A stretch of 50,843 nt of DNA, taken from assembly GCA_017994815.1 (NCBI GenBank), contig JAGOJY010000031.1:1-50843 (forward strand), read 5' to 3'. The notes below the pieces were generated by a model. It saw only the letters and a list, made by a program, of their open reading frames with translations. It did no database searches and had not been told where the DNA came from. How positions within the stretch are numbered: position 1 is the stretch's first letter; each line of letters begins with the position of its first letter. Source of the DNA: Acidobacteriota bacterium (GTDB lineage: Bacteria; Acidobacteriota; Polarisedimenticolia; J045). The translations under genes were made by a program, and so were the position numbers. Shown piece after piece: positions 33,901 through 44,200 of the stretch.

Positions 33901-36900
33901 TGGCTCGCACGTCGATGTTGGCCGAGACGCTGGCCGCCGTGACCGGCGTGCCGCCGACCAGCGTGCCGTACTCGTCGGCCTGGAGACCGGCCTCGCCACC
34001 GAAGTTGTTCCAGGTCGTCGTCGCCTCGCTCCAATCAACGGTGACTTCGTTGATGGATCCCGCGGGCGTGACGGTGCCGTTCTCGATGTAGATGGTCAGC
34101 GTGGCGGAGCTGATGGTCGCTCCGGGCGGGATCTGCCCCGCCCCGGTCCCGATGATGCCGTCGAAGCGGATCAGGCCGTGCTCGTACTTCCCGGAATTGG
34201 GCTGGTCATCGGTGTCCCAACGCCAGGTGATCGCCGCGCCCTCGACGGTGTCCGGGGCGTACTCGTACAGGTAGGTATCCTGCGTTCCCGTGTATCCCGC
34301 GACGTCGCGCTGGAAGGTCACGGTCACCGGCTCGCTCTCGCAGACGCCGCTGACCGCGTTGCAGACCAGCCCGCCGAAGCAGTTGTCGGTGGACAGGCAG
34401 ATCCCGGCCGAACACGAGTCGGTCGTGCAGGCGATGCCGTCCGTGCACGGGTTCATGTTGTCCGGCGTGTTCGAGCACACCGACGTGCTCAGGTTGCACG
34501 AGTCGGTCGTGCAGGGATTGTTGTCGTTGCACTCCGAGTCGTACAGGCAGCCCTGGACCTCGGTGCTGGCCAGTGCCGCGGACAACGTGAAGTCGGTGCT
34601 TCCTGACGAGAGGTTGTGGGCCTGGATCGCCACGACGTTCATGCCGGCGACCAGCGCGCTCTTGAAGCTCGAGATGTCGATCACCTCGGCAGCGTTGCAC
34701 GTGCCGTTGCAGCTCGAGCACTCGTGGTCCGCCGTCGCGAGCTGCGAGTACGCGGGCGGCGTGCCCGCGACGTTCCGGCGCGCGACCTCGGTCCCGTTGA
34801 GGTACACCACGAACGCGTCGTCGTAGTCGACGGTCAGCGTCAACGAACTGACCCGCGCCGGGTCATCGACCCGGAACGCCTTGCGCAGGTAGACGCTGAC
34901 ATACCCGTTCTGCATGTCCGACAGCACAGTTCCATGCAGCGCGCTGCAGTCGGTGCCGAACCCGAAGCCGCTCGCACCCTCCAGCCACGCCGCGTCGTCG
35001 AAGTCGATCGCGGTCCACGCGGTCAGGTCGCCGGGTGTCGGCTCGACGGTGCCCTTGAAGTAGCGCCATGTCTCGCCGACCGCGATCGGCAGCGGGTCGA
35101 GCGCCTCGGCCTCGCAGATGCCGGTGCCGTGGTTGCAGGTCTGCCCGCTCGGGCAGGTATCCACGCCGGTGTTGCACACGCCCGCGGTGCAGGTGTCGGG
35201 CGCCGTGCAGGCGACGCCGTCGTCGCACGTCCCGCCCTCGTTGGTCGCCTGCGCGACGCAGCGGTTATTGGTGCACACGCCGACGTTGCAGGCGTCGGTC
35301 AGCGCGGTGCACTGCGCGGCCCCGGAGCAGGAGATGGTATTGGCAGCGCCGGGAGTGGCCGGCATCGAGACGAAGCCGTCCACGCCGTCGGGGAAGCGCC
35401 CCGAGGCGACGTCCGTCGTTTGCTCCGTGAAGGTCAGCGTGTCGATCGCCGCCAGGGCGTTGTCCTCGGTGTCGAACAGGCCGAGGGCCTCGCCCGCGCG
35501 CGAGATGTTGAAGTTCGTGTGCAGCGGGCCCTGGCTCGGCGCCGAGTCGCACCAGAACACGATGTGCCCGTGCGCCGGCACCGTCACCCCGCTCGGGATC
35601 CGGTACTGCGTGTTCGAACTCAGGTTGTCGGTCAGGAACATGCCGCTCATGTCGACAGCGGCGTCGGTCGGGTTGTAGATCTCGAGATAGTCGTCGAACT
35701 CGCCGTACTCGTCCTGCGCGGCCGTGTTGTTGGACGACAGGAACTCGTTGATCACCAGCCGGCGGGTCAGGGCGTAGTTCCACGTGTCGCCGGCGAACGG
35801 TTGCCCCTGCGCATCCTGGATGCCGCCGGCGGCGAGGACCACCGTCACCAGGCCGTTCCCCGGCGCGGCGTACCCGGTGAAGATATAGGGGCCGGATCCG
35901 CTGCCGCTGACGGCCGTCGCCGCCGAGCCGTTGACCGCCAGGTCCCCGGCGTCGACTCCCGTCACCGGTTTGCTGAACGTGACGGTCACGGACGGCAGCG
36001 CGCCGATCACCGCGCCGCGGGTCGGCTTCTCCACGCTGACGCGGGGCGGCGAGGTGTCCAGCGTGTAACTCCACGCATCGCCCTGGAAATCGTTGTCGGT
36101 ATTCTCGACGGACTCGATCCCGCCCGCGGCCAGGAGCACCGACACGGTGCCCTGCCCCGGCGCGGAATACCCGGTGAACGTGTACGGGCCGGCGCCGCTA
36201 CCGGAGACCGCCTGTGCCGGCGTGCCGTTGACGGTCAGGTCGGCCGCGTCCACCCCCTGGACGTCCATGTTGAACGTCACCGCGATCGAGGGCAGCGCGG
36301 TGATGACCTCACTCTTGGCCGGGACGACCGACGCCACCCGCGGCGGCAGGTCACCCTTCCTGATCGTGAACGTGTCGCGCACGACGCCGTCGCTGCGTAG
36401 GAACGTGAGGTTCAGCTCGTTGGCGCCGACATCGACCAACGTCGAGCCGTTGACCGATTCCGCGTAGTACATCACGGGATGGCCGTGGGGTCCGCCGGGG
36501 CCCATCGCCCCGGTGGCCGTGACCACGTAGACCGTGCCCTCGTGCGGGTTCTTGCCCGGGCTCTTCAGGTACTCGCCGCTTCCCGCCGGGCGGCCATCTC
36601 CCGCGTCGACAATGTTGCCCTGCGCCAGCAGGGTCGCGAACGTCGGCGTCGGTGTGGAGTAGGTCCCGTCGATCAGGTACGAGCGCTCGTAGCCGTGGGA
36701 GTGGCCGTTGAGCACGAGGTCGACGCCGTACTCCTCGAGGATCGGCAGGATGTTCTGCCGGATCTCGACCAGGTCGCCCTCGGTGTCCGAGTCGTGGGTC
36801 CCCTTCGTGTACGGCGTCTGGTGGAAATACACGATGACCCACTGCTGCGTCGTCGCGGCCAGGTCGGCGCGGAGCCACGTGGCCATCGGCCCCGTGGACG

Positions 36901-38245
36901 AGCGGCTGACGTTCGTGCCGTTGAGGACAATGAAGTGCGCGTTGCCGTAATCCCACGAGAAGTAGGCGTTGGTGTTCGACGCCACCCCACCCATCTCACC
37001 GCTGGTCGGCCGCACGAAGGTGCTGAAGAAGGGGCCGCTGCACCCAGCCGGCGCTTCCGAACACGATGTGGAGTAGCTGTCGTGGTTGCCCATCGCCGGG
37101 ATGAACGGCGTGTGGCGCATCACGGTCGTGTAGTACGGGAACAGGCAGTTGGTGTACTCGCTGTCCGCCCCCGTGCTCTGCGCCACGTCGCCCGCGTGCA
37201 GGAACAGGTCCGGGATCGGCGGATTGCTCGCGGTCCAGGTCAGCATCGAGTTGCGGACGGTGTTCTGGACCTCGCTGCAGATACCCGAATCGCCGAAGAT
37301 CCAGAACCGGAACGCGCGCGGCGAGGTCCCGGTCAGTGGGGCCGTCGTGAAGTAGTATTCGGCCGTCCCGCCGCCCTGCACGGATGCCGTGGACCCGACC
37401 CGGTAGTAGTAGGTGGTCGAGGGGGACAGCCCGGTGATCGACACGAAGTGGTCGGTGCTCGATGCGGCGTTCGTCGCCGTATGGCCGAACGTCCCGAACA
37501 CCGTGCCGTACTCGACGCGGCTGTCGGTCGCGGTGTCGGTGCGCCAGGCGACGGTCATCGAGGTCGGCGTCACCATCTGCAGGTACGGTTGCCGGACCAG
37601 GTTCGACGACGGCGGCCCCTCGTTGTAGCGGATCGTGAGCAGCGGCCGCTCGGAGACGGTCGTGTAGTCGCTCGAGCGCACGTCCACGCCGTCCGTCGCC
37701 GCGGTCTGGATGAACCAGCCGAGGTTCGTGCCGCCGTCGGACCAATCCTGCACCGTGGCGGTCACGTCGGCCGACATGAGGGTGGCCGAGCTGGCCGGCG
37801 CGGTCCCGACCTGCGGGCCGAACTGCGTGCCCTCGGTGCACGCGCCGCCGCAGAACGAACTGAACGTCGCGGTCGCGGAATCCCACGTGACGAGCACCTC
37901 GTGCATCGTCCCGTCACCGCCGTTGTTGTACACGACGTACGAGAGCGAGGCCGAGGTGATCTGGGAACCGAGCGGAACTTGCCCAGCGCCGTTGCCGAAG
38001 ATGTTGTTGAAGCGGACCAGGGTGTAGACGTCGTACCCCGTCCCGTTCGGATCGTCCGCGTCCCAGTTGAGGTTCGCGGCCGACCCGTTGTTCGTGCCCG
38101 GGCTGGACTGCTGCAGGAACGTGTCCTTGACCCCGGTGTAGCCGTTCTCTCCCTGGCGGAAGGTGACGGTCGTGGCGAGGGCCGGCGCAGCGGCGAGGAA
38201 GGCGGCTGCGGCCAGGCAGAGCAAGCGATGGCTGAGGCGTGTCAT
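27935..38245 (-). CDS. Giant secreted metallophosphoesterase with DNRLRE, CTDC, lamin-tail, dockerin and cohesin modules
   Basis: A 3436-residue exported protein; SD GGGAGGTGA, signal peptide ending APALA. Approximate order: DNRLRE (27-215), Fn3-like (220-305), calcineurin-like phosphoesterase (310-600) with all metal motifs (FGDSG, HAGDVAQ, GNHD, YFHQTPY, GHSHGYERS), two SbsA-like Ig domains (630-828), LTD (828-970), galactose-binding-like domains (1048-1228 and 1998-2195), DNRLRE (1308-1492, 1645-1838, 2595-2788), LTD (2328-2548), cohesin-like (2790-2945), CarboxypepD-like plus dockerin-like (3085-3255, GDVSGNGPATAYD) and cohesin-like (3310-3420). CTDC cysteine repeats fill the links. The enzyme part resembles purple acid phosphatase-like Fn3-phosphoesterases; the substrate is unknown. 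The gene starts 5 bp after its upstream neighbour. Confidence 0.85.
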   Translation of the reverse strand: MTRLSHRLLCLAAAAFLAAAPALATTVTFRQGENGYTGVKDTFLQQSSPGTNNGSAANLNWDADDPNGTGYDVYTLVRFNNIFGNGAGQVPLGSQITSASLSYVVYNNGGDGTMHEVLVTWDSATATFSSFCGGACTEGTQFGPQVGTAPASSATLMSADVTATVQDWSDGGTNLGWFIQTAATDGVDVRSSDYTTVSERPLLTIRYNEGPPSSNLVRQPYLQMVTPTSMTVAWRTDTATDSRVEYGTVFGTFGHTATNAASSTDHFVSITGLSPSTTYYYRVGSTASVQGGGTAEYYFTTAPLTGTSPRAFRFWIFGDSGICSEVQNTVRNSMLTWTASNPPIPDLFLHAGDVAQSTGADSEYTNCLFPYYTTVMRHTPFIPAMGNHDSYSTSCSEAPAGCSGPFFSTFVRPTSGEMGGVASNTNAYFSWDYGNAHFIVLNGTNVSRSSTGPMATWLRADLAATTQQWVIVYFHQTPYTKGTHDSDTEGDLVEIRQNILPILEEYGVDLVLNGHSHGYERSYLIDGTYSTPTPTFATLLAQGNIVDAGDGRPAGSGEYLKSPGKNPHEGTVYVVTATGAMGPGGPHGHPVMYYAESVNGSTLVDVGANELNLTFLRSDGVVRDTFTIRKGDLPPRVASVVPAKSEVITALPSIAVTFNMDVQGVDAADLTVNGTPAQAVSGSGAGPYTFTGYSAPGQGTVSVLLAAGGIESVENTDNDFQGDAWSYTLDTSPPRVSVEKPTRGAVIGALPSVTVTFSKPVTGVDAGDLAVNGSAATAVSGSGSGPYIFTGYAAPGNGLVTVVLAAGGIQDAQGQPFAGDTWNYALTRRLVINEFLSSNNTAAQDEYGEFDDYLEIYNPTDAAVDMSGMFLTDNLSSNTQYRIPSGVTVPAHGHIVFWCDSAPSQGPLHTNFNISRAGEALGLFDTEDNALAAIDTLTFTEQTTDVASGRFPDGVDGFVSMPATPGAANTISCSGAAQCTALTDACNVGVCTNNRCVAQATNEGGTCDDGVACTAPDTCTAGVCNTGVDTCPSGQTCNHGTGICEAEALDPLPIAVGETWRYFKGTVEPTPGDLTAWTAIDFDDAAWLEGASGFGFGTDCSALHGTVLSDMQNGYVSVYLRKAFRVDDPARVSSLTLTVDYDDAFVVYLNGTEVARRNVAGTPPAYSQLATADHECSSCNGTCNAAEVIDISSFKSALVAGMNVVAIQAHNLSSGSTDFTLSAALASTEVQGCLYDSECNDNNPCTTDSCNLSTSVCSNTPDNMNPCTDGIACTTDSCSAGICLSTDNCFGGLVCNAVSGVCESEPVTVTFQRDVAGYTGTQDTYLYEYAPDTVEGAAITWRWDTDDQPNSGKYEHGLIRFDGIIGTGAGQIPPGATISSATLTIYIENGTVTPAGSINEVTVDWSEATTTWNNFGGEAGLQADEYGTLVGGTPVTAASVSANIDVRASLQAWADGGTNYGWIFRPAVTNGVAVTSSEGATVGNRPKLTVVYTAPAVPCDGDEDCDDGQFCNGDERCVNLACQGGTPLACADSVACTVDSCDESGDDCVHTPNDGLCNDGNVCTDDTCDAGAGCLFTANSAACEDGDACTTDDYCDNKSCQPGTSQLSCDDQVACTTDSCNSSTGCVHADNCPYGSTCNLTSGECVAGPVTLSFQQGINSYTGTVDTYIDSALGSQATVTPIVADGSPVEQVLVRFDNIFGSGVNQIPQGSTISAATLTLHVGTGTNDQSANPVNYHRLLHPWLATDVWATFGATPWNTTAGIQADGVDALVAIDATATMTTANTAYPVTVTATVQAWANDPSSNHGWVILPTGTDGLRLDSSEATTLSSRPLLSVTFMPPVTSCTIDDECDDGLFCTGEETCNQQSLTCQAGTPIDCDDDIACTEDSCNEVAATCDNVPDDGACDDSNVCTDDTCSETAGCQHANNTLACDDGNACTTGDTCGGGTCQSGTTPLTCDDGVACTDNNCIPASGCYYADNCTGGLVCNHSTNTCETPTVDPLPIDQGDTWKYFKGFSEPTPANLTAWTAIGFDDSAWPEGPGGLGFDYYVETGGTNGNGDYGPYIGTELSDMRGGCTDYPAPYCNTPGYVSVYMRKAFTVVNPAAVISLSFRMYADDGYVAYLNGTEVARIRLTGTPPAYTTLASVGPPSPNTPPVEQTLDLTSFKNLLVAGVNVLALQVHNVTLSSRDLLAIPQLSSVEASCDGNEDCDDDDVCNGAETCVGGVCQAGTALVCVDSDPCTTDSCDPSNGCEYPPAPVGTSCSDGNACNGSETCDASGACQPGTPPSCDDGVACTDDACDALLGCQNVDACPTGEVCNLTSGICEIPQGPQPGDVIIAGFCAHPVPEWVELFNTTDKAISLEGMQLITRVDVDPGDGTVTIDWQLSATLTGLTIQPHSFFLIAESGVTPGPADLTTTLDLATGEGGTAERAIGLELIIDGVHMDHVLYGRHDGSTPAGEIPPGDIAFGGFPGERTEVIRTVTGTLPIASFSEGVTQRLSAQALYAGHAVEGFYTDEDNLAGDYPNGVWTSLHALTGTYVARNSATAPVYAPCDDNADCNDGAACTTDTCSGGTCANTDNCGTGFTCNLTSGTCEVTPVTATFRQGANGYTGSVDTWINAGATTTSYGGDVTLNIDGVPPATDERQALIRFDNIFGDGLGQVPAGATITSATLTIYVSNATAQVTNWHRMLAAWTGSETWSAFGAAPWNATAGVQADGVEALATADLAPATLTPTGSHALDVTASVQAWAADPGSNFGWVITTAPADTLAFDSAEGATLSQRPMLSITYEPNLAPQGQLNCSLLSPTVPPGGTVGLEAFLENLGSLEGVRGYQTQLVLTRTAGSGTISVGCPGGITIDDARPDYLFHDHTDDYPVTNCGLVRASSSLLSGSVTVGADAYLSSAALTVSADAAVGSTFEVTFAAFPDSSLADEAGDPIQHVNGPACVITVAGCGGAGDCDDGNPCTDDACDAGTCSHTNNTAPCDDANLCTDDDVCSAGICGGTPISCDNNNLCDGTESCDPQTGCVAGTPLVCDDGDACDGTETCDPLLGCQPGTNPLDCNDNDACTSDTCSAGACQHAPSGSCGVGGTIRYYRESAGSEPSSKPTPNVQVDTTSPWGTGNDLTDTAGLYSIGSLAGHVQTSTAPKLADPRPADEKNAITSYDAALIARHAVASTFSSNQVIAGDVSGNGPATAYDAALVSQFAASMIQHFLVATARGSDWRFLRCDVYDSATQHNCTDPLFDHNPLVGNPTDNFYAILYGDASGNWAAPAGFAAGGGPEAEAAARDRQLAAALAGTPIVSRPATAGAAVLRVTGWEGPLVVGQQRELTVWIDNADGIIGLDYGLTFDPRLLAVTGAKSGALASGFSVASNFQGGSGRIAQYGPVPLTGSGPVLVLTVEVKALGAPDALGFSAQANEGEVPLVLGQPGRRAVGTGPRR
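32730..33310 (-). repeat. DNRLRE module, duplicate of 41960-42530
   Basis: This coding module in the phosphoesterase giant matches one in the CotH giant at both protein level ([27 protein letters not shown]) and base level over about 550 bp. It is the closest pair among the DNRLRE modules and crosses gene boundaries. Confidence 0.7.
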
Positions 38246-38250
38246 GGCCG

Positions 38251-38259
38251 TCACCTCCC
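38251..38259 (-). promoter_or_regulatory. Ribosome binding site overlapping a stop codon
   Basis: The sequence GGGAGGTGA contains both the SD of the phosphoesterase giant and the TGA stop of the preceding CotH/beta-helix giant. The next ATG lies five bases on. This fixes the downstream start and implies coupled translation of two genes above 10 kb each. Confidence 0.8.
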
Positions 38260-41200
38260 GTTCCCGGCGCAAGGATCGGCGTCGGGGTAGGGCAAGGACT
38301 GGAACCCGTCGAGGACGGACTGGATGTCCGCGCCGTCCACGATCCCGTCAGGCGTATCGCCCGCGAGATCCACGGCGGCGAGCGGGCACTTCGTGAAGAT
38401 CCCGCGCGAGCCGTCGAGCACGCACAGGATGTCGAACACGTTCACCCCGTCGGTCCCGTTCACGTCCGCCCAGGCCCAGGTGGTGGCCGCGGCCGTGGCG
38501 ATCGGCGTCCCGGCGGTGACCTCCGCCTGGACCGTGTACGGTGTCAGAGGCACGATCGGGCGCCCCCGGACGAGGACGGTTCCCCACTCCGCGGACGAGC
38601 GGAACACCGGAACCGCGGTCAGCCCGCCCGTCGCGTCCACGTACTGCGGCAGGCACGCCAGCCCGGGCGTCGAGACCCGCAGCGCGACCGAGGCCAGCCC
38701 GGACGGCGGCGTCACCGCGATGTAGCGCGAGCCCGCCGCGGCCGCCGCCATGGCGCACGGCGCGTGCGAGCAGGTGTCGGCGCCTTCGTCGCAACTGTCG
38801 GTCGTGCAGCCGACGCCGTCGTCGCAGGGCGACGCGCCGGCCTGGCACGCGCCGCTGCCGTTGCAGGTTTCGGCGCCGTTGCAGAACAGCCCGTCGGCGC
38901 AGGACGTCCCGGCCGCGACGTTCGTGAAGGCACAGCCGGTCGGTTCCACGCAGGCGTCGTCGGTGCACGCGTTGTCGTCGTTGCAGACCAGCGCCTCGTG
39001 ACTGCACGTGTCCGTGCCTTCGTCGCAGGTGTCGGCCGTGCAGGCCAGGGCGTCGCTGCACGGCGGGGTGCCGGCCTCGCACAGCTCCGTGCCGAGGTTG
39101 CAGGTCTCGACACCGTTGCAGTACAGGCCGTCGTTGCACTGCTCGTTGCTGGTGCAGCTTGTAATCGGTGCCGTGTAGGTGATCGACAGTTGCGGCCGGT
39201 AGGCCACAGTGGTCGACTCCGACGACGCGAGCCGCAACCCGTCCTGTCCGGTCGGCAGGATCACCCAACCGAAATTGCTCGACGGGTCGTTGGCCCAGGC
39301 CTGCACGCTACCGGTCACATCCACCGGGTACGGGGTGTTCTCGGCGCCCATCGTGACCGTCGCCTCGGCAACCGTCACAGCGTCGACACCGTCGGCCTGG
39401 ATCCCGCCTTGCCCGTTCCACGGGGCCACGCCATACGCTGCCCACACGTCGGTATCGACCCATGCGTGAAGCAGCCTGTGGTAATTCACCGCGGTGGCGC
39501 TCCGGTCACCATCCGTGCTGCCGACCCGGAGCGTCAGCGTTGCCGAACTGATCGCCGCACCCTGCGGCACCTGGTTCACGCCGGGGCCGAAGATGTCGGC
39601 GAACCGGACCAGCACGTGCTCCTCCGGTGAGCCGTCCACGACGATCGGCGTTGTGGTGGCCTGGCTGCCCAGCGCGGCATCGATGAACGTGTCCGCCGTC
39701 CCGCCGTAGCCGTTTGCGTCGCCAAACTGGAACGTCTTCGTCACGGGGCCGGCGATGCACATCCCGGTCCCGAGATCGCAGCTCAACCCGCCGCTGCAAT
39801 TGTCGACGTGCTGGCAGGCGAAGCCAACGCAACTGTCGTCGGTGCAGGCCACGTTGTCGTTGCAATCCGCGTCGCCGGTGCACTCGGCCATCGTCGCGGT
39901 CATCGACGGCGTGATCGTGAAGTCGGTGCTGGCCAGTGTCAGGTTATGCGCCTGGATCGCCAGAACGTTGGTCCCGACGACCAGCGCGCTCTTGAAGGCC
40001 GTGATGTCGATGTTCTCGGCCGCGTTACACGTTCCGTCGCAGACCGAGCACTCGTGGTCGGCGGTGGCGACCTGGTTGTATGCCGGGGGCGTCCCGGTCA
40101 GGTTGCGCCGCGCCACCTCGATCCCGTTGATGTACGCCACGAACGAGTCGTCGAAGTCCGCGGTGAGTGTCAGGCCCAGGACCGCCGCCGTGTTGTCGAC
40201 CCGGAACTCCCGCCGCAGGTACACGCTCAGGTAACCGTTCTGCATGTCAGACAACGTGGTCCCGTTGGGCGTGGTGTGCTGCGCGGAGCAGTCGCTGCCG
40301 TAGCCGAAGCCACTCGGCCCCTCGAGCCAGCCGCTGTCGTCGAAGGCGATCGTCGTCCACTCCGCCGGCGGTTCGACGCTGCCCTTGAAGTAGGCCCACG
40401 TCACGCCGACGTCGATCGGTAGGGTCGGGACGAGCGATACCTCGCAGAACCCGCTGGAGAGGTTGCAGACCAGCCCGCCGGTGCAGTTGTCGGCGTGCTG
40501 GCAGCCGTTCAGCGTGTCGCAGGAGTCGTCGGTGCAGGCGACGTCGTCGTCGCAGTCGGCCGCCCCGCCGCTCACGCAACTCCCGCCGGCGCAGACGTCG
40601 CCGGTCGTGCAGGCGTTGCCGTCGCTGCACGACGCGGTGTTGTTCGGGTAGGTGCAGCCGGCCGTCGGATTGCAGACGTTGTCGGTGCAGACGTTGCTGT
40701 CGTCGCACGTTGTGTTGTCCGGGACGTTCTCGCAAGCATCGCTGGTTTCGTTGCAGGTGTCGAGCGTGCAAGCCACGGCGTCCGTGCAGTCCGGCGGCGT
40801 GCCGGCCACGCACAGTGATGTGCCGAAGTTGCAGGTCTCGACACCGTTGCAGTACAGCCCGTCGTCGCACTGTTCGTGGCTCGTGCAGGTCGTGACTGGC
40901 GCCGTGTAGGTGACCGAGAGCAGCGGGCGGTAGGCCAGCGTCGCGGACTCCGCGGACTGCAGCCGGAGCCCGTCGGTCCCCGATGCCATCAGGATCGCCC
41001 ACCCGTAGTTGCTCGCCGGGTCCGACGACCAGGCCTGGACGCTCGTCGTCACGTCCACCGGGTAGGAGGTGTTCAACGCGCTCATCGTGGTGGTCGCGTC
41101 GATCGCCGCCAGCGCATCCACGCCGTCGGCCTGGATGCCGGCCGTCGCGTTCCACGGTGCGACGCCGTAATCGGCCCACAGGCCCGTGTCGGCCCACGGG

Positions 41201-44200
41201 TGCAGCAGCCGGTGGAAGTTCACCGGGTTCGGGCTCTCGTCGTAGGTGGTCCCGCCGACGCGCATCGTCAGCGTGGCCGAGTCGATCGTCGCGCCCTGCG
41301 GGACTTGGTTCGCCCCGCTCCCGAAGATGCCGTCGAAGCGGATCAGCACCTGCTCCACGGTCGGGTCGAGGTCGATCACCAGCGGGTTCGTCGTGGCCAT
41401 GCTCGCCAGTCCGCTGCCGATGTACGTGTCCGCGGTGCCGGCGTACGCGTTGGCATCACCCTGCTGGAACGTCATCGTCACCGGGCCCGTCGTGCACGTG
41501 CCCGTCGTGTGGTTGCAGGTCTGCCCGCCGGTGCAGTTGTCGAGGAACTGGCAGCCCGACGCCGGCGCGCAGGAATCGTTGGTGCAGGCAAGGCCGTCGT
41601 CGCACACCAGCGGCGTGGTTCCCGCCTGGCAGCTTCCGCCGGCGCAGACATCACCGGTCGTGCAGGCGTTGCCGTCGCTGCACGGCGCCGTGTTGTCCGG
41701 GAACGTGCACCCGAGGGTCACGTTGCAGACGTTGTCGGTGCAGACGTTGCTGTCGTCGCACGCCGTGTTGTCCGGAACGTGCTCGCAGGCATCGCTGGTT
41801 TCGTTGCAGGCGTCGAGCGTGCACGCCACGCTGTCCGCGCAGTCCGGCGGGGTGCCGGCTTCGCACAGCTGCGTGCCGAGGTTGCAGGTTTCGGTGCCGT
41901 TGCAGAACAGGCCGTCGTTGCACTGCTCGCTGGTCGTGCAGCTCGTGACCGGTGCGGTGTAGGTGATCGACAGGAGCGGGCGGGCGGACAGGGTCGTCGC
42001 CTCGGACGAATCGAGGCGCAGCCCGTCGTTGCTCGTCGGGAGGATGACCCAGCCGTGGTTCGTGGCTGGGTCGTTCGCCCACGCCTGGACGGTCGCCGTC
42101 ACCGTCACCGGGTACGCGGTGTTGGCGGTCGTCATCGTAACGGTTGCGTCGATCGCGGCCAGGGCGTCCACGCCGTCGTTCTGGACCCCGGCCGTCGTGT
42201 TCCAGGGCACCGCGCCGAAGGTCGCCCAGACGTCCGTCGCCTCCCACGGTTGGAGCAGCCGGTGGTAGTTCACCGGGTTGGCGCACTGGTCGTTCGCACC
42301 GGTCCCGACGTGCAGCGTCAGGGTTGCGGAGTTGACCGTCGCGCCCTGTGGGATCTGGTGCGCGCCGTTGCCGAACAGCCCGTCGAAGCGGACGAGGATC
42401 TGCTCCACCGGGCTGCCGTCGCAGACGATCGGCGTGACCGTCGCCTGGCTCCCGAGGGCGGAATCGATGTAGGTGTCCACGGTCCCGAGATAGCCGTTCG
42501 CGTCACCCTGCTGGAAGGTCATCGTCACCGGGCCCGTCGTGCAGACGCCGGTAGTGTGGTTACAGGTCTGGCCGCCGGGGCAGCTGTCCACGTGCTGGCA
42601 GCCGTCCGGAGAGACGCAGCTATCGGTCGTGCAGGCAATTCCGTCATCGCAGCTCGGCGGTGTGCCGGGCAGGCAGCCGGCGAGCAGGCTGCACGTCTCG
42701 GCGCCGTTGCACGCGTCCCCGTCGTCGCAGAAGGCGTCGTTCGGCGCGTGGTCGCAGGTGTCCGTCGTTTCGTTGCAAGTGTTGATCGCGCAGGCGAACG
42801 TGAAGCCGCATCCCACGGCGTCGCCAGGGACGCACACCGACGCCACGTCGTCGCACGACTCCACGCCGTTGCAGTACAGGCCGTCGTCGCACTCCTCGTC
42901 GGTCGTGCACGTGGTCACCGGCGCCGTGAACGTCACGCTCAGGAGCGGCCTGTTGGTGACCGTCGCGTACTCGGCAGAACGGACCTGGACCCCGTCATCG
43001 GACGCCGGAACGAAGATCCAGCCGAGGTTCGCCGCCGGGTTCGTGACCCACCGCTGCAGGCTCGCCGTGACATCGACCGTGACGGTACCGCTCGCGATCG
43101 GGGCGTTGCCCACCAGGGCGCCGTACTCGTCGGCCTGGACGCCGGCCTCGCCGCCGAAGTTGTTCCACGTCGCAGTCGCCTGGCTCCACTCCACCGCCAC
43201 CTCGCGGACGGTCCCCTGCGGCGTCGCACCGCCGTTGAACACCTCCAGCGTTAGCGTGGCTGAATTGATCGTCGATCCCTGCGGGATCTGGTCCGCGCCC
43301 GCCCCGATGATCTCGTCGAAGCGGATCAGGCCGTACTCGTAGTACCCGGTCGCGCCGTCGCTGGTGTCCCAGCGCCACGTATCCAACCCACCCTCCACAG
43401 TGTTCGGACCGTACTGGTAGAGGTACGTGTCCTGCGTGCCCGCGTACTCGTCCACGCCTTGCCGGAAGGTGATGGCCTGCGGGCCGGACACGCACATGCC
43501 GCTGGTCGGGCTGCAGGCCTGCCCCGGGGGACAGCTCTCGGTCCCGACGCAAGCGCCGGCGCTGCACATGTCGTTGATGGTGCAGCTCTGGCCGTCGTTG
43601 CAGATCACGCCGTTGTTGCCGATCACGTGCGTGCAGGCGCCGGCATCGCAGCCGTCCACGTTGCACGGGTCGCCGTCGTCGCAGTCTTCCGCCCCCTGGC
43701 ACGGCTCGCAGCCGGTGATCGCGTCGAACACGCAGGCGCCCTGCACGCAGGTGTTGACGGTGCAGGCGTTCGCGTCGTCGCAATCCGCGGCCGTCGAGCA
43801 GATCGCCCCGTCGGGGAACCCGAGCCAGCCGATGCGGCCGCCGGTTGGGCCCGCCGTCAGGACCGACGAGCCGACCGCCGGGTCGTAGTCCCAGGCCAGC
43901 GACGCCGTGCTCTCGAACTGCGGGTTGACGTTCAGGTTTCCTGTGCCGCAGCCCAGGTGGGCCGTGCTCCCGGCGTCCGTGTAGTTGATGTTGCCGTTGC
44001 AGGAGCCGGTGTTGACGCCCGAGGACCAGATGATCGTCTCGTCGACGCTGGTCGGCGTTCCCATCGGCATCCCGGCGGTGATCGTCGAGTTCCGCACGAT
44101 GCCGCCAGCCCCGTTGATCCCGATCGGCATGCCGAACACCAGCACGTTGTCGAACGTGATGCTCCCGCCCGCGGAGAGGCTGACGGTCTTGTCGTCGCCG

